Positions 13,562-21,827 of a stretch of 44,753 nucleotides of DNA are shown here, piece by piece. The DNA is from a virus. The notes beneath the pieces were generated by a model. That model saw only the letters and a program-made list of their open reading frames with translations. It did not search any database and had not been told where the DNA came from. The number at the start of each line of letters is the position of its first letter. The stretch's first letter is position 1. Both the position numbers and the translations under genes were made by a program. The DNA lies in the IMG/VR virus record IMGVR_UViG_3300043331_000999, positions 1 to 44,753 of that record. The stretch is one strand, 5' to 3'.

Positions 13562-14990
13562 CGCGGTCCTCATGCGCGAGCGTGTCGTCGGCAGTGCGGT
13601 GTCCACCATTGGTCGGCAGCTCCGGGGCCTGCCCTGGGCCTTCGATGACTTGACCCGCGATTTCGGCGATGACATCTATGAGCGCATGCAGCTCGACGCG
13701 CAGGTCACTGCGGTCGTCAACATCCTGCGGGCGGCGATCATCGAGGAGGGTGTTAGGCTGGCCTGTCCCGTGATGGACGAGGGCGCCGACGGTTATGAAC
13801 TGGGGCAGGAGATCGCCGCCTTCTGCGAGTCGGTCCTGGCTGATTTGCAACTGCCGCTCGACGACGTGCTGTGGGACATGCTCGGCGCCATCGCGCTGGG
13901 CAGCCGGGTGGCCGAAGAAGTGTGGAATCTCGTCCCCGCGACCTCCTACGCGCTCCCTGGCACATCGCCCGTAAGCAAAACGCAGGATCTGCTTGTGCTC
14001 TCTGCGCTGAAACCGCGCCCGCGCAGAAGTACCGCCTTTGTGGTCGATCCCTATAACAACGTGCAAGGGCTGCTCGCGCGCCAGGTCGGGAGCGGCGGCA
14101 CGATCACCGCCACGGTCGTGGCCGAGACACCCAGCCAGATCCCCAACCTGATCCCCCGCGACAAGTTCGCCGTGCTCACCTTCCGCCCAAAGGACGCCGA
14201 CCCGCGCGGCAGCCCATGTCTCCGCAGCGCCTACACGCCCTGGTTCTCCAAGATGGAGATCTGGCAGGAGTTTCTCAGGTATCTCGCCCAGTTCGCCTCA
14301 GCCTCGATCTACGCCGTCGCCAGCGAGCAGGCGACCAACAAAGGCATTGAGGTCACGCTCGACGACGGGTCGAAGGTCGTCAAGAGCGCCGTCGAGGTGC
14401 TGGCGGATACGCTGCTGGCCTATCGCAACGGATCAGCGCTGGCCGTGCCCTACGGGACGATCCTAGGCGCCCTAGCGGTCAGCGGGAATGGCGAAGCGTT
14501 TCACGCCGGCTTCACGTTCTGCGACAACCAGATCACGATCGCCGTCCTCAACCAGACGCTCGCGACCCGTGAAGCGCAGTACCAGGCCAAGGCATCCTCC
14601 GAGACGCATCAGAACACGCTCACGACCCTCCAGAGGCAGGCCAAGCGCAGCGTCTGCACGATGCTGCGGCGCGATGTGCTCAGGCCCCTGGTCGAATACA
14701 ACTACGGGCCGGAGGCCGCGCGGCAGCTCTGCCCGATGGTCAGTCTGGGCGAGGTCGAGCAGTGGGACTTCGCCAAGATGGCGACGGCGATCGCCGCACT
14801 CGCCAAGTCGAGCTATCTCGACCCGAGTCAGTACGCTGGCACGGATAAAATGCTCAACTTGCCGCCACGCGCCGCCGAGCCAGCCACGCCCGCCACGCCA
14901 GGCGATGGGGCGGACGAAGCCGACGACGAGGACCAAGCGGATGAGGCCGCCGACGATGCGAGGGACCAGGAGGACGAGGGCGATGAGTAA
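13533..14990 (+). CDS. Portal protein (DUF935/Mu gp29-like)
   Basis: A 485-residue dodecameric portal through which DNA enters the capsid and the tail attaches. The order DLTRDFGDDIYERMQLDAQV, MLGAIALGSRVAEEVWNL, RGSPCLRSAYTPWFSKMEIW and VASEQATNKGIEVTLDDGS is typical of the DUF935 portal family. The C-terminal 50 residues are an acidic disordered tail (ADEADDEDQADEAADD). No Shine-Dalgarno precedes the ATG at 13533; instead there is a hairpin with a U-tract. A longer reading from a TTG at 13413 adds 40 residues but lacks homology-like features. The stop overlaps the protease start. Confidence 0.88.
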   Translation: MTDLATQPYTAVLMRERVVGSAVSTIGRQLRGLPWAFDDLTRDFGDDIYERMQLDAQVTAVVNILRAAIIEEGVRLACPVMDEGADGYELGQEIAAFCESVLADLQLPLDDVLWDMLGAIALGSRVAEEVWNLVPATSYALPGTSPVSKTQDLLVLSALKPRPRRSTAFVVDPYNNVQGLLARQVGSGGTITATVVAETPSQIPNLIPRDKFAVLTFRPKDADPRGSPCLRSAYTPWFSKMEIWQEFLRYLAQFASASIYAVASEQATNKGIEVTLDDGSKVVKSAVEVLADTLLAYRNGSALAVPYGTILGALAVSGNGEAFHAGFTFCDNQITIAVLNQTLATREAQYQAKASSETHQNTLTTLQRQAKRSVCTMLRRDVLRPLVEYNYGPEAARQLCPMVSLGEVEQWDFAKMATAIAALAKSSYLDPSQYAGTDKMLNLPPRAAEPATPATPGDGADEADDEDQADEAADDARDQEDEGDE

Positions 14991-16434
14991 CCACCTCTAC
15001 AATTTGGCGCTGACCATCCCCTGGCAGATCACTCCTGACGCGCTGGAGGCCATGCTCTCGCTGGCGATTGACGAACCGCTGCCTGAGGAGGAGTTCAAAC
15101 GCCGGATGCACGGCCCGCGCAGTCTCGCGCTTCGCGATGGGAAGCGCCGCGACGACAGAGGCACGATCCTGATGCGCGACAACGTGGCGATCCTCTCGGT
15201 CGACGGCCCGATCTACCGCTACGCGGATTACTTCACCCAGGTCTCAGGCGGCGTGACGACCGAGCAGCTGGGGCGCGACGTGCAGACCGCGCTCGACGAC
15301 AGCGCGGTCGGCGCGATCCTCTTCGTGGTCGACTCGCCCGGCGGAGAGGTGACCGGCATCGGCGAGCTGTCCAATGTCATCTACAACGCGCGGGGCGTGA
15401 AACCAATCGGGGCCTATATCGAGGGCTATGGCACAAGCGCAGCCTTCCGAATCGGCGGCGCGGCCGATGTGGTCATTGTCGATGCCGAGGCGATCGTCGG
15501 CTCGATCGGCACGATTATGGGCGTCGCTGATCCGACCAAGCGCCCCAGCTACCGGATCGACATCGTCTCGACGCAGTCGCCCAAGAAGCGGCCCGATGTG
15601 ACCACGCCGGAGGGCCGCGCTATCCTCCAGGCGACGGTCGACCGTCTGACCGATGTGTTCATCGCTGAGACCGCGCGCAACCGCAACATCTCGGTTGAGG
15701 CCATTCTGGCGATCGCGGGCGGCGTGCTTGTGGGCCAGGACGCGATCGACGCCGGCCTGGCTGACCGTTTGGGATCGGAGGAGGGCGCTATCCGCGATCT
15801 CGCACAGCGCGCGGCCAGGCGCAAGCTATTTCCCGTTCGGCTTCCGAACGGCGTTCCTATTACGGCACAGGAGGAAGGTATGAAGGTATCACAATTCATC
15901 GCCGGGATTTTCAAGGGGGCCGAGGATGCGGGGATCGAGCTGGAGCCGGACGTGGCAGCCGAGGCGCCGGCCCAGACCACGCGCGCCGAGAGCGCCACCG
16001 CAGCGGCCAACACGGAACCGACCCCCGAGCAGGCCGCCCAGTCGGCGCGCCTGGCCGAGCTGGAGAAAAAGCTCGCCGAGCAGCGTGAACAGGCGATCGC
16101 GAGTCAGGCCGCCGCCTTCGCGGTTCGAGCCGTGCGCGAGCGCCGCGCCTACCCCGCGGAGCACGCCTCGCTCATCGCGCTCTACGTCCAGGCCGCGCAA
16201 GACGACGACAGAGCGCCGATGAGCGAGGCGCAGAAGAGCCGCATCGCCCAGATCGAGGCATCTATCGCGGCGCGCCCCCAGCACAGCCTCTCAGCCGAGC
16301 TGATCGCCTCCTCAAGCGGCGGCGTGCTGGAAACGGGCGGCACGGGGCCGATGAGCGAGGAGCGGCGGCGTAGTCTGCTACAGGTGACGCCGCTCGGCCA
16401 GGCAGCAATCAGCAGGCGCGCCAAGAGCGCCTAA
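14983..16434 (+). CDS. Head maturation protease (S49/ClpP-like) with C-terminal scaffold
   Basis: A 484-residue protein in the style of lambda C. The S49 protease part (about 1-290) shows ILFVVDSPGGEVTGIGEL and GAYIEGYGTSAAFRIGG (the catalytic serine is expected within GTSAAF), then VGSIGTIMGVAD. From residue 300 on the sequence is alanine/glutamate-rich with a coiled coil (LAELEKKLAEQREQ), a scaffold. An internal in-frame start (15880) makes the scaffold alone. The ATG at 14983 overlaps the portal stop. The end is RRAKSA. Confidence 0.88.
   Translation: MSNHLYNLALTIPWQITPDALEAMLSLAIDEPLPEEEFKRRMHGPRSLALRDGKRRDDRGTILMRDNVAILSVDGPIYRYADYFTQVSGGVTTEQLGRDVQTALDDSAVGAILFVVDSPGGEVTGIGELSNVIYNARGVKPIGAYIEGYGTSAAFRIGGAADVVIVDAEAIVGSIGTIMGVADPTKRPSYRIDIVSTQSPKKRPDVTTPEGRAILQATVDRLTDVFIAETARNRNISVEAILAIAGGVLVGQDAIDAGLADRLGSEEGAIRDLAQRAARRKLFPVRLPNGVPITAQEEGMKVSQFIAGIFKGAEDAGIELEPDVAAEAPAQTTRAESATAAANTEPTPEQAAQSARLAELEKKLAEQREQAIASQAAAFAVRAVRERRAYPAEHASLIALYVQAAQDDDRAPMSEAQKSRIAQIEASIAARPQHSLSAELIASSSGGVLETGGTGPMSEERRRSLLQVTPLGQAAISRRAKSA
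15880..16434 (+). CDS. Internal in-frame scaffold protein (lambda Nu3 type)
   Basis: A 184-residue protein starting at an internal ATG with a perfect AGGAGGAAGG ribosome-binding site directly before it, in the frame of the protease. It begins MKVSQFIAGIFKGAEDAGI, then has an alanine-rich linker, a coiled coil and a conserved C-terminal helical end. Lambda C/Nu3 uses exactly this arrangement to make free scaffold in excess. The strength of the site makes dual expression likely. Confidence 0.75.
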   Translation: MKVSQFIAGIFKGAEDAGIELEPDVAAEAPAQTTRAESATAAANTEPTPEQAAQSARLAELEKKLAEQREQAIASQAAAFAVRAVRERRAYPAEHASLIALYVQAAQDDDRAPMSEAQKSRIAQIEASIAARPQHSLSAELIASSSGGVLETGGTGPMSEERRRSLLQVTPLGQAAISRRAKSA

Positions 16435-16492
16435 CGAGGAGCAGGCGCGAGAGGACGGGCGTGTGACGCCCACAAGCAAAGCGAGGACAGGT

Positions 16493-16906
16493 ATGCCCAC
16501 AACCCCAAGTCTCACCTTCACGGTCGCCAAGCTGGAGCCGGCCTACGCGCCGGAACTGGCGAAGACCGATGCGTTCAAGATCGGCGCCGGCGCCCACGTC
16601 GCCGGCGAAATCCTGGGCTTTGTCGCCGCGACCGGCGCGGTCGACACCTATGCGACGGGCAATTCGGACGGCACCGAGACCGCGGCCGTGATCGCCGTCT
16701 ACGACATGTACTCGGACGGCACGAACGTGAGCCTCACCGCTGACAGCGCGCTACTGCCGGGCGAGACGGCGACGACGGCGCCGTGCTATGTCATGGGGTT
16801 CTTTGACTGCGCAGACCTCACCGGGCTGGATGCGGGCGCAATCACCGACATGAAGGCGCGCCTGATTGGCGCCAATACCGTCTCCGGCGTGCTGGCGCTG
16901 TTCTAG
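16493..16906 (+). CDS. Head decoration protein (HDPD/lambda D-like)
   Basis: A 137-residue capsid decoration protein placed, as usual, between scaffold and major capsid genes. It shows a beta-rich pattern (HVAGEILGFVAATGAVDTYA, AAVIAVYDMYSDGTNVSLTA, TAPCYVMGFFDCADLTGLDA). Decoration trimers clamp the expanded capsid. The ATG at 16493 has GAGGACAGG before it. The upstream 58-base gap includes a small GGGCGT/ACGCCC hairpin that may adjust expression. Family call is by order and pattern. Confidence 0.8.
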   Translation: MPTTPSLTFTVAKLEPAYAPELAKTDAFKIGAGAHVAGEILGFVAATGAVDTYATGNSDGTETAAVIAVYDMYSDGTNVSLTADSALLPGETATTAPCYVMGFFDCADLTGLDAGAITDMKARLIGANTVSGVLALF

Positions 16907-16963
16907 CGCCCGTGATCTCGTTAGGCCGTCCGGACGAGGGCGGCATTCGTGTGAGGACAGACC

Positions 16964-17983
16964 ATGACTGTGTATCAATATCCGACCAACAGCGAGCTGC
17001 AGGAGATCGAGCGCGATTTGCTGCCGGTGCTGACGATGGACGACCCGATCTTCACTGTCATGCCGATGGTCGACGTCGACGCGGATCTCGTCGAGTGGGA
17101 CCAAGAGGATGACTACGTTGGGTTGCAGGCGATTCGCGGCATCGGCGGCCAGCCGGGCAACGTGGCCGCCACGGGCGCGAAACGCTACACCGCGCGGCCG
17201 GGCGTGTATGGCGAGTTCGCCACAATTGATGAGCAGGAGCTGACCAGCCGCGGGCGGCTGGGCGCCTACAATGTGCCTGCCAACATCACGGATCTGATCC
17301 GTGGGCGGCAGGATCAGCTCCTGCACCGCCGCATCAACCGGCTGCGCAAGATCGGCTGGGACGTGCTGCAAGGTACCTACAGCGTCGCCAACAACAACGG
17401 TGTGATTGCGACCGACACCTTCAGCGTGCAGACGTACAACGCCTCGACCTGGGGAACCCCCAGCACCGCCACGCCGCTCGCGGATTTCCGCGGCGCGCAG
17501 CTCCTCAGCCGCGGGCATAGCGTCTCATTCGGCGCCGGCGCGGAGGCGTTCACGAACCGCGCGACCGCCAACAATCTGCTCGCGAACACCAACGCCGCCG
17601 ATCTCGGCGGCAAGCGCACCAGCGGCCTGGCCAATGTCCTCTCCATGGCCGACGTGAACAATGTGCTGGGCGGCGAAGATCTGCCCATGATCCGCATCTG
17701 GGATGATGGCTACAAAGATGACAGCGGGAACTTTCAGCTCTTCATCCCGGCCAATGTCGTGATTATTGTCGGGCGGCGGAGTGGCGGCGCGCGGATCGCC
17801 GACTTCGCCCAGACGCGCAACGCGAATAATCCCAACAGCGCGCCGGGGCCGTACACGTTCGTGGATGACCGCACGCAGGGCGATAACAAGACTGTGCCAC
17901 CCCTGATCGCCGTGCATTCGGGGGTCAACGGCGGGCCACGCATCTATTTCCCGTCGGCGATCATCAACATGGACGTGAGCTAG
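16964..17983 (+). CDS. Major capsid protein (phage_cap_E family)
   Basis: A 339-residue capsid shell protein, HK97 fold of the lambda E type. Conserved-looking segments include RGRQDQLLHRRINRLRKIGWDVL, SVNGV-like FADFRGAQLL, TSGLANVLSMADVNNVLGG, and RIWDDGYKDDSGNFQLFIPANVVI near the C-terminal third. Length matches the family. GTGAGGAC precedes the ATG. A perfect hairpin follows the stop at 18005, which may cut transcript levels after the most abundant product. Confidence 0.9.
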   Translation: MTVYQYPTNSELQEIERDLLPVLTMDDPIFTVMPMVDVDADLVEWDQEDDYVGLQAIRGIGGQPGNVAATGAKRYTARPGVYGEFATIDEQELTSRGRLGAYNVPANITDLIRGRQDQLLHRRINRLRKIGWDVLQGTYSVANNNGVIATDTFSVQTYNASTWGTPSTATPLADFRGAQLLSRGHSVSFGAGAEAFTNRATANNLLANTNAADLGGKRTSGLANVLSMADVNNVLGGEDLPMIRIWDDGYKDDSGNFQLFIPANVVIIVGRRSGGARIADFAQTRNANNPNSAPGPYTFVDDRTQGDNKTVPPLIAVHSGVNGGPRIYFPSAIINMDVS

Positions 17984-18004
17984 TCCAGCCGAGTCGCTCT
18001 GTGC

Positions 18005-18027
18005 GGGCGGCGAACCACTCGCCGCCC
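18005..18027 (+). terminator. Hairpin after the major capsid gene
   Basis: GGGCGGCG (18005-18012) pairs perfectly with CGCCGCCC (18020-18027) around a 7-base loop. No U-tract follows. It probably attenuates transcription or stabilises the upstream mRNA end. Confidence 0.5.
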
Positions 18028-18046
18028 CCATGTGTGGGGAGATCGT

Positions 18047-18281
18047 ATGCCGAACCTACCCAAGCCCAAAGTTGCCGAGCAGGAGCCAGAGGTGGCGCCG
18101 CCTGAGGGCCAGGAGCCTGAGGCGACACCCCTGATCGCCAGCGCGCGATAGCGCGCTGGCCGCGCTGACTGGAAGCGGCGGGGTCGCGCGTTTCGCTGGC
18201 GATGTGCTGACCGCCGAGGAGATCGGCAATCGGGAACGGATCGACAAGCTGCTCGCAAAGGGCGCGATCGAGGCTGTATGA
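18047..18281 (+). CDS. Small head/neck protein encoded in two frames (frameshift)
   Basis: The frame from ATG 18047 runs for 34 residues (a P/E-rich start, MPNLPKPKVAEQEPEVAPPE) and stops at TAG 18149-18151. A second frame, open from 18135, continues as ALAALTGSGGVARFAGDVL then TAEEIGNRERIDKLLAKGAIEAV and ends at 18281. The two make a natural 77-79 residue protein when joined. The change happens in an alternating GC run (18141-18147). A ribosome paused on GCG at 18143-18145 can slip back two bases and re-pair perfectly with GCG at 18141-18143, giving ASA-RDSALAAL. Small proteins ending IDKLLAKGAIE-like are common just after major capsid genes. Either a -2 programmed shift or a lost GC unit (or a sequencing error) explains it. 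Confidence 0.6.
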
Positions 18282-18694
18282 CTGAGGACGAGTACATCGC
18301 GCTCATTATCACCGAGATCGGCGGCGATACGAGTGATGGGTTGCTCGCGGCCAACCTCCCAACCTACTGGGCGCTACATGCGAGTGTGGCCGATCTGACT
18401 CTGCGCGCGCTCCTTACCAAGATCGACGGGATTCGGCTGCTGCTCGGCCAGACCTGGCGGCAGGTCAATTTCAAGGCGCTCGACGGCGCGACGGTCAATC
18501 TCTCGGATATGTTCGAGCATCTCACGAAACTGCTCGAGCTCGCCGAAGGCCAGGCCGCAGCGGCCACGAGCGCGGCGGGCGGGATCGCCATTGGGGCGCT
18601 CACAACCACCGCGCCGATCATGCGCGATAGGTCGAGCCAGCCCAACCCGAACAGCCGTCGCATCCGGGGCGATCCACTCAGGAGACCGCGATGA
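18278..18694 (+). CDS. Probable head-tail adaptor protein
   Basis: A 138-residue protein. The N-terminal half is helical (DEYIALIITEIGGDTSDG, LPTYWALHASVADLTLRALLTKIDGIRLLLGQTW) and the rest is alanine-rich with a basic tail. Helix-rich adaptors just after the capsid gene bind the portal ring. The ATG overlaps the preceding stop (ATGA). It is followed immediately by the glycosyltransferase island, which separates it from the other neck genes. Function inferred mainly from order. Confidence 0.65.
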   Translation: MTEDEYIALIITEIGGDTSDGLLAANLPTYWALHASVADLTLRALLTKIDGIRLLLGQTWRQVNFKALDGATVNLSDMFEHLTKLLELAEGQAAAATSAAGGIAIGALTTTAPIMRDRSSQPNPNSRRIRGDPLRRPR

Positions 18695-19875
18695 GACTCC
18701 TGCTTGCGGGCGACTTCACATGTCACAGCGGCTTCGCGCGCGTGAACGAGGCGCTGGCCGCCCATCTGCATGCTCTCGGCTGGGATATCGCCGTGCTGGC
18801 GGTCAACTACGACGGCGACTATCACCCGCTTGGGCAGCAGTACCGTCTGTGGCCAGCCGTGAATGCGGGCGATGTGATGGGCGTCCGCCGCCTCGCCGAT
18901 CTCATCGCCCGCGAGCGGCCCGACGTGGTGCTGATCGTGAACGATCCCTGGATCGTCAGGCGCTACCTGGCCAGCCTCGCCACAGTGGACGATGCCGGGC
19001 CGCCGATCGTCGCCTACATGCCCGTGGACGCGACCGCACTCCGGCGGCGCGACGTGGAGCCGCTAAACGGCCTCGCGCACGCCATCGCCTATACCCAGTT
19101 CGGGTTGACGGAGCTGCGCCGCTCCGGCCTCGATATCGACGCGAGCGTGATTGGGCACGGGATCGACACCGATGTGTTCTTTCCCGTAGACCAGGTGGAG
19201 GCGAGAAACGCCGCGGGTATGGGGATGGACATCTTCGCCGTGCTGATTTTCGACCGCAACCAGGCGCGCAAGCGGCTCGACATCGCCTTCGACGCCTTCG
19301 CCCGCTTCGCCAAAAACAAGCCGACGACGGTCAAACTGGTCTACCACGGGAGTTTAGCCGACGAGGCGCGCACGGGTTGGGCGATCGAGGACATGGCCGC
19401 CGACCTCGGCATCGCCGACCGCCTGATTCTCACGGCGCGCGATATTCAGCCGCTGCGCGGGGTCGCCACCGATCAGCTGAAGGTGATCTACAGCATGTGC
19501 GATGTCAAGCTCTCGACCTCCAGCGGGGAGGGCTGGGGATTGACCACGATGGAGGCCATGGCCTGCGGTCTGCCGAACGTGCTGCCGAACAACTCCGCGC
19601 TGGCCGAGTGGGCGGCCGATGCGGCACTCATGGTCGATTGTCCGATCCCGGTGCGCCACGCCGGCGGCATCAACACCGTGGGCAGTGTACCCGACGCTGA
19701 AACGGCGGCCGAGGCATTGGAGCAGCTCTACCATCATGCTGAGTGGTGTGGTGAGTACGCCGCGCGCGGCCTGACTCTGGTCGATCAGGAACGCTTCCGC
19801 TGGCCCATCATCGCGCGCCAGTTCGACCATGTGCTGCGCCAGGCGGCGGCGCAGCGTGCGGAGGTGGCTGCATGA
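18691..19875 (+). CDS. Glycosyltransferase family 4-like
   Basis: A 394-residue GT-B fold glycosyltransferase. The N-terminal Rossmann domain starts MRLLLAGDFTCHSGFARVNEA, and the donor-binding C-terminal domain has LVYHGSLADEARTGW, ADRLILTARDI and SGEGWGLTTMEAMACGLPN with the E280-x7-E288 pair diagnostic of GT4 retaining enzymes. It would transfer a sugar from a nucleotide donor. Its ATG overlaps the adaptor stop, placing it inside the virion assembly operon rather than in a separate transcript. The acceptor may be a virion protein or a host surface glycan. Confidence 0.88.
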   Translation: MRLLLAGDFTCHSGFARVNEALAAHLHALGWDIAVLAVNYDGDYHPLGQQYRLWPAVNAGDVMGVRRLADLIARERPDVVLIVNDPWIVRRYLASLATVDDAGPPIVAYMPVDATALRRRDVEPLNGLAHAIAYTQFGLTELRRSGLDIDASVIGHGIDTDVFFPVDQVEARNAAGMGMDIFAVLIFDRNQARKRLDIAFDAFARFAKNKPTTVKLVYHGSLADEARTGWAIEDMAADLGIADRLILTARDIQPLRGVATDQLKVIYSMCDVKLSTSSGEGWGLTTMEAMACGLPNVLPNNSALAEWAADAALMVDCPIPVRHAGGINTVGSVPDAETAAEALEQLYHHAEWCGEYAARGLTLVDQERFRWPIIARQFDHVLRQAAAQRAEVAA

Positions 19876-20471
19876 GCATCATCAGCACGCCGCACCAGGA
19901 GCGGGATACGCTGTACTTTCATAGTACCCCGACGCCCGTGCCGATCTTCCAACGAGAGTGGGAGTTCGCCCAGCTCCTCAGGATTTACGAGGCCAGAGCG
20001 CCCGGCGCCGCGCTGGAGATCGGAACGTTTCACGGCGGGACGCTCTATCACTGGCTCAGGCTCGCGCGGCCAAATACCATTGTCGTGAGTGTCGATAGCT
20101 ACGCTGCCGGCGTCGATAACCGCCACCGCTATGCGCACTGGACACCCGCCGGCGTGACGCTGCATACGCTTGCGGGGAACAGCCGCGACCCATCCATCAT
20201 CGCGCAGGTGCGCGCGCTGGGTCCATTCGACTTCGTCTTTATCGACGCCGGGCACCTGGAGCACGAGGTACAGGCCGACTGGGAACATTTCGGCGCGATG
20301 TGCGTGTCGGGCGGCGTCGTCGCGCTGCACGACATTATGCCGGCGGCGGTCGATTGGATCGAGGTCGATCGCGTGTGGGAGCGCATTCAGCACCAGGGCT
20401 ATATGACCCAGGAGCTTGTTTGCGCGCCCGATCTCGACTGGGGAGGCATTGGATGCGTCTTCATGCGCTAA
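19872..20471 (+). CDS. SAM-dependent methyltransferase (Methyltransf_24 / CmcI-like)
   Basis: A 199-residue class I methyltransferase. Motif I is EIGTFHGGT (49-57), and FIDAGHLEHEVQADWEHFGA with GGVVALHDI follows at about 123-150, as in the Methyltransf_24/cephalosporin hydroxylase-like family. These often methylate sugars or peptides in glycan pathways. The ATG overlaps the GT4 stop. The enzyme makes sense together with the flanking glycosyltransferases as a cap or methylated sugar step. The substrate is not predictable. Confidence 0.85.
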   Translation: MSIISTPHQERDTLYFHSTPTPVPIFQREWEFAQLLRIYEARAPGAALEIGTFHGGTLYHWLRLARPNTIVVSVDSYAAGVDNRHRYAHWTPAGVTLHTLAGNSRDPSIIAQVRALGPFDFVFIDAGHLEHEVQADWEHFGAMCVSGGVVALHDIMPAAVDWIEVDRVWERIQHQGYMTQELVCAPDLDWGGIGCVFMR

Positions 20472-20977
20472 CCGCGATCACGCGGTGTGAGAATCTGCCA
20501 CACCTGGCGCTGTCACTCGATGCGGCCGTGCGCTCTGGTGTGGATCTGACCTGGCACTGCCGCTTCGACCCCGACCGAAAACACGTCGGCGGGCAAGCGC
20601 TCAAAAATCAGATGCTCGATCATATCACTGATGGCTGGGTCTACATCCTCGACGATGATAATCTGCTGCACCCGGACCTAATGGGCACGCTTGCGGACTA
20701 TCTGACCGACCGAGTCGATGTGGCCCTCGTGGTCTGCGCGCAGCAGCACCCGAGCGGCTTCATCAGACGGCCGCACCGCCGCATGCTCCGGCAAACCCAT
20801 GTGGACGCCGGGCAGGTGCTGTTTCGGCGCGAGGCGCTGGGCGATCTGCGTATCCCGCTGCATTACTGCGGCGACGGCGAAATGATCGAACGATTTGCCA
20901 ATCAACTGCACGAACACGAGATTATCTATATCAAAGAAGCTGTAACCTACTATAACTGGCTGCGGAGCGACCCATGA
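20453..20977 (+). CDS. Short GT-A type glycosyltransferase
   Basis: A 174-residue protein, shorter than usual for family 2. It has TAITRCENLPHLALSLDAAV, ALKNQMLDHITDGWVYILDDDN (the DDD motif for metal-nucleotide binding) and HYCGDGEMIERF. The ATG at 20453 overlaps the methyltransferase by 19 bases; longer readings to 20300 lie within that gene. The small size and missing C-terminal region suggest a minimal catalytic domain. Confidence 0.78.
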   Translation: MRLHALTAITRCENLPHLALSLDAAVRSGVDLTWHCRFDPDRKHVGGQALKNQMLDHITDGWVYILDDDNLLHPDLMGTLADYLTDRVDVALVVCAQQHPSGFIRRPHRRMLRQTHVDAGQVLFRREALGDLRIPLHYCGDGEMIERFANQLHEHEIIYIKEAVTYYNWLRSDP

Positions 20978-21171
20978 GAGAAGATGATGAGCATATGACC
21001 GTCGATCCGCTGATGCTGCACTTGCGGCTGCCGGCGACGTGGTATGAGAAGGCGCTGACACCAGAGAGCACTCTCGAGCTTGAGAAAATCTTGTTTCTGA
21101 TTCTGGCGATGCTCGATTGCGGTGTGAGCCTCTATGAAATTCAGTTGCGCATCACGAAGGGCGACGAATGA
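20974..21171 (+). CDS. Small protein in the glycosylation island
   Basis: A 65-residue protein between two glycosyltransferase genes and overlapping both by 4 bases. MTVDPLMLHLRLPATWYEKAL is followed by helices (STLELEKILFLILAMLDCGV, LYEIQLRITKGDE). No domain recognised. Its position suggests an accessory or chaperone for the adjacent enzymes, but this is inference only. Confidence 0.65.
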   Translation: MREDDEHMTVDPLMLHLRLPATWYEKALTPESTLELEKILFLILAMLDCGVSLYEIQLRITKGDE

Positions 21172-21827
21172 TCACACTCGGCATACCCTCATTCAATCGC
21201 TTCGATCTGCTCGTGCGCTGCATCGATAGTGCGCTGGCCTCTCGTGTCGCGCCCGATGTAATCTACGTGGTCGATAACTCGGGCCATCAGTACCCGGCAA
21301 AATGGCAGGATCGGTATGCGGGGCGCGTGCTCGTCCATGTGGCGCCAAGCAACTATGGCGTGGCGAAGAGCTGGAATATACTCATAAGCATTGCACCGGG
21401 CGAAGACATTATCCTCTCGAATGATGATATTGCCTTCGCTCCCGACACGATCCAGCTGCTGCTGGCTGAGGCTGAGCGGAATAGGCGCGCGGGCATCGTG
21501 AGCGCGATCGAAGGCCAACGCTTCGCCCTCTTCTGGCTGAACCGTACCGCCTATGAGGAGGTCGGGCCGTTTGACGAGCAATTTTACCCGGCCTATTTCG
21601 AGGACAACGACTATCACCGGCGGCTGACGCTGGCCCACTGGGAAAGCCCGATTGCGTTTTCAGCCGTCGCGCACGAGACCAGCGCGACCTACAAGGCGAA
21701 AGACCAAGCGGCGCAATCTCAGCATCACCAGGACTTTCGGAGATGCCGGGAACTGTACATCCGCAAATGGGGCGGGCTGCCCGGCGAAGAGATCTACACG
21801 ACGCCCTACGGAGAAAACCGTGTTTGA
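21168..21827 (+). CDS. Glycosyltransferase family 2
   Basis: A 219-residue GT-A enzyme. It opens with the family 2 core (LGIPSFNRFDLLVRCIDSAL, IYVVDNSG), has the metal-binding NDDI at about 86 (IILSNDDIAFAP) and later GPFDEQFYPAYFEDNDYHRRL. Such enzymes add sugars from nucleotide donors. The gene completes a block of four sugar-modifying enzymes. The next gene starts at GTG 21820 overlapping its stop, so the island is translationally coupled to the neck genes. Confidence 0.88.
   Translation: MITLGIPSFNRFDLLVRCIDSALASRVAPDVIYVVDNSGHQYPAKWQDRYAGRVLVHVAPSNYGVAKSWNILISIAPGEDIILSNDDIAFAPDTIQLLLAEAERNRRAGIVSAIEGQRFALFWLNRTAYEEVGPFDEQFYPAYFEDNDYHRRLTLAHWESPIAFSAVAHETSATYKAKDQAAQSQHHQDFRRCRELYIRKWGGLPGEEIYTTPYGENRV

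Noticed and set aside
14488-14982. 165-residue N-terminal extension of the protease
   Set aside because: It is an out-of-frame shadow of the portal gene, arginine/serine-rich; the true start overlaps the portal stop.
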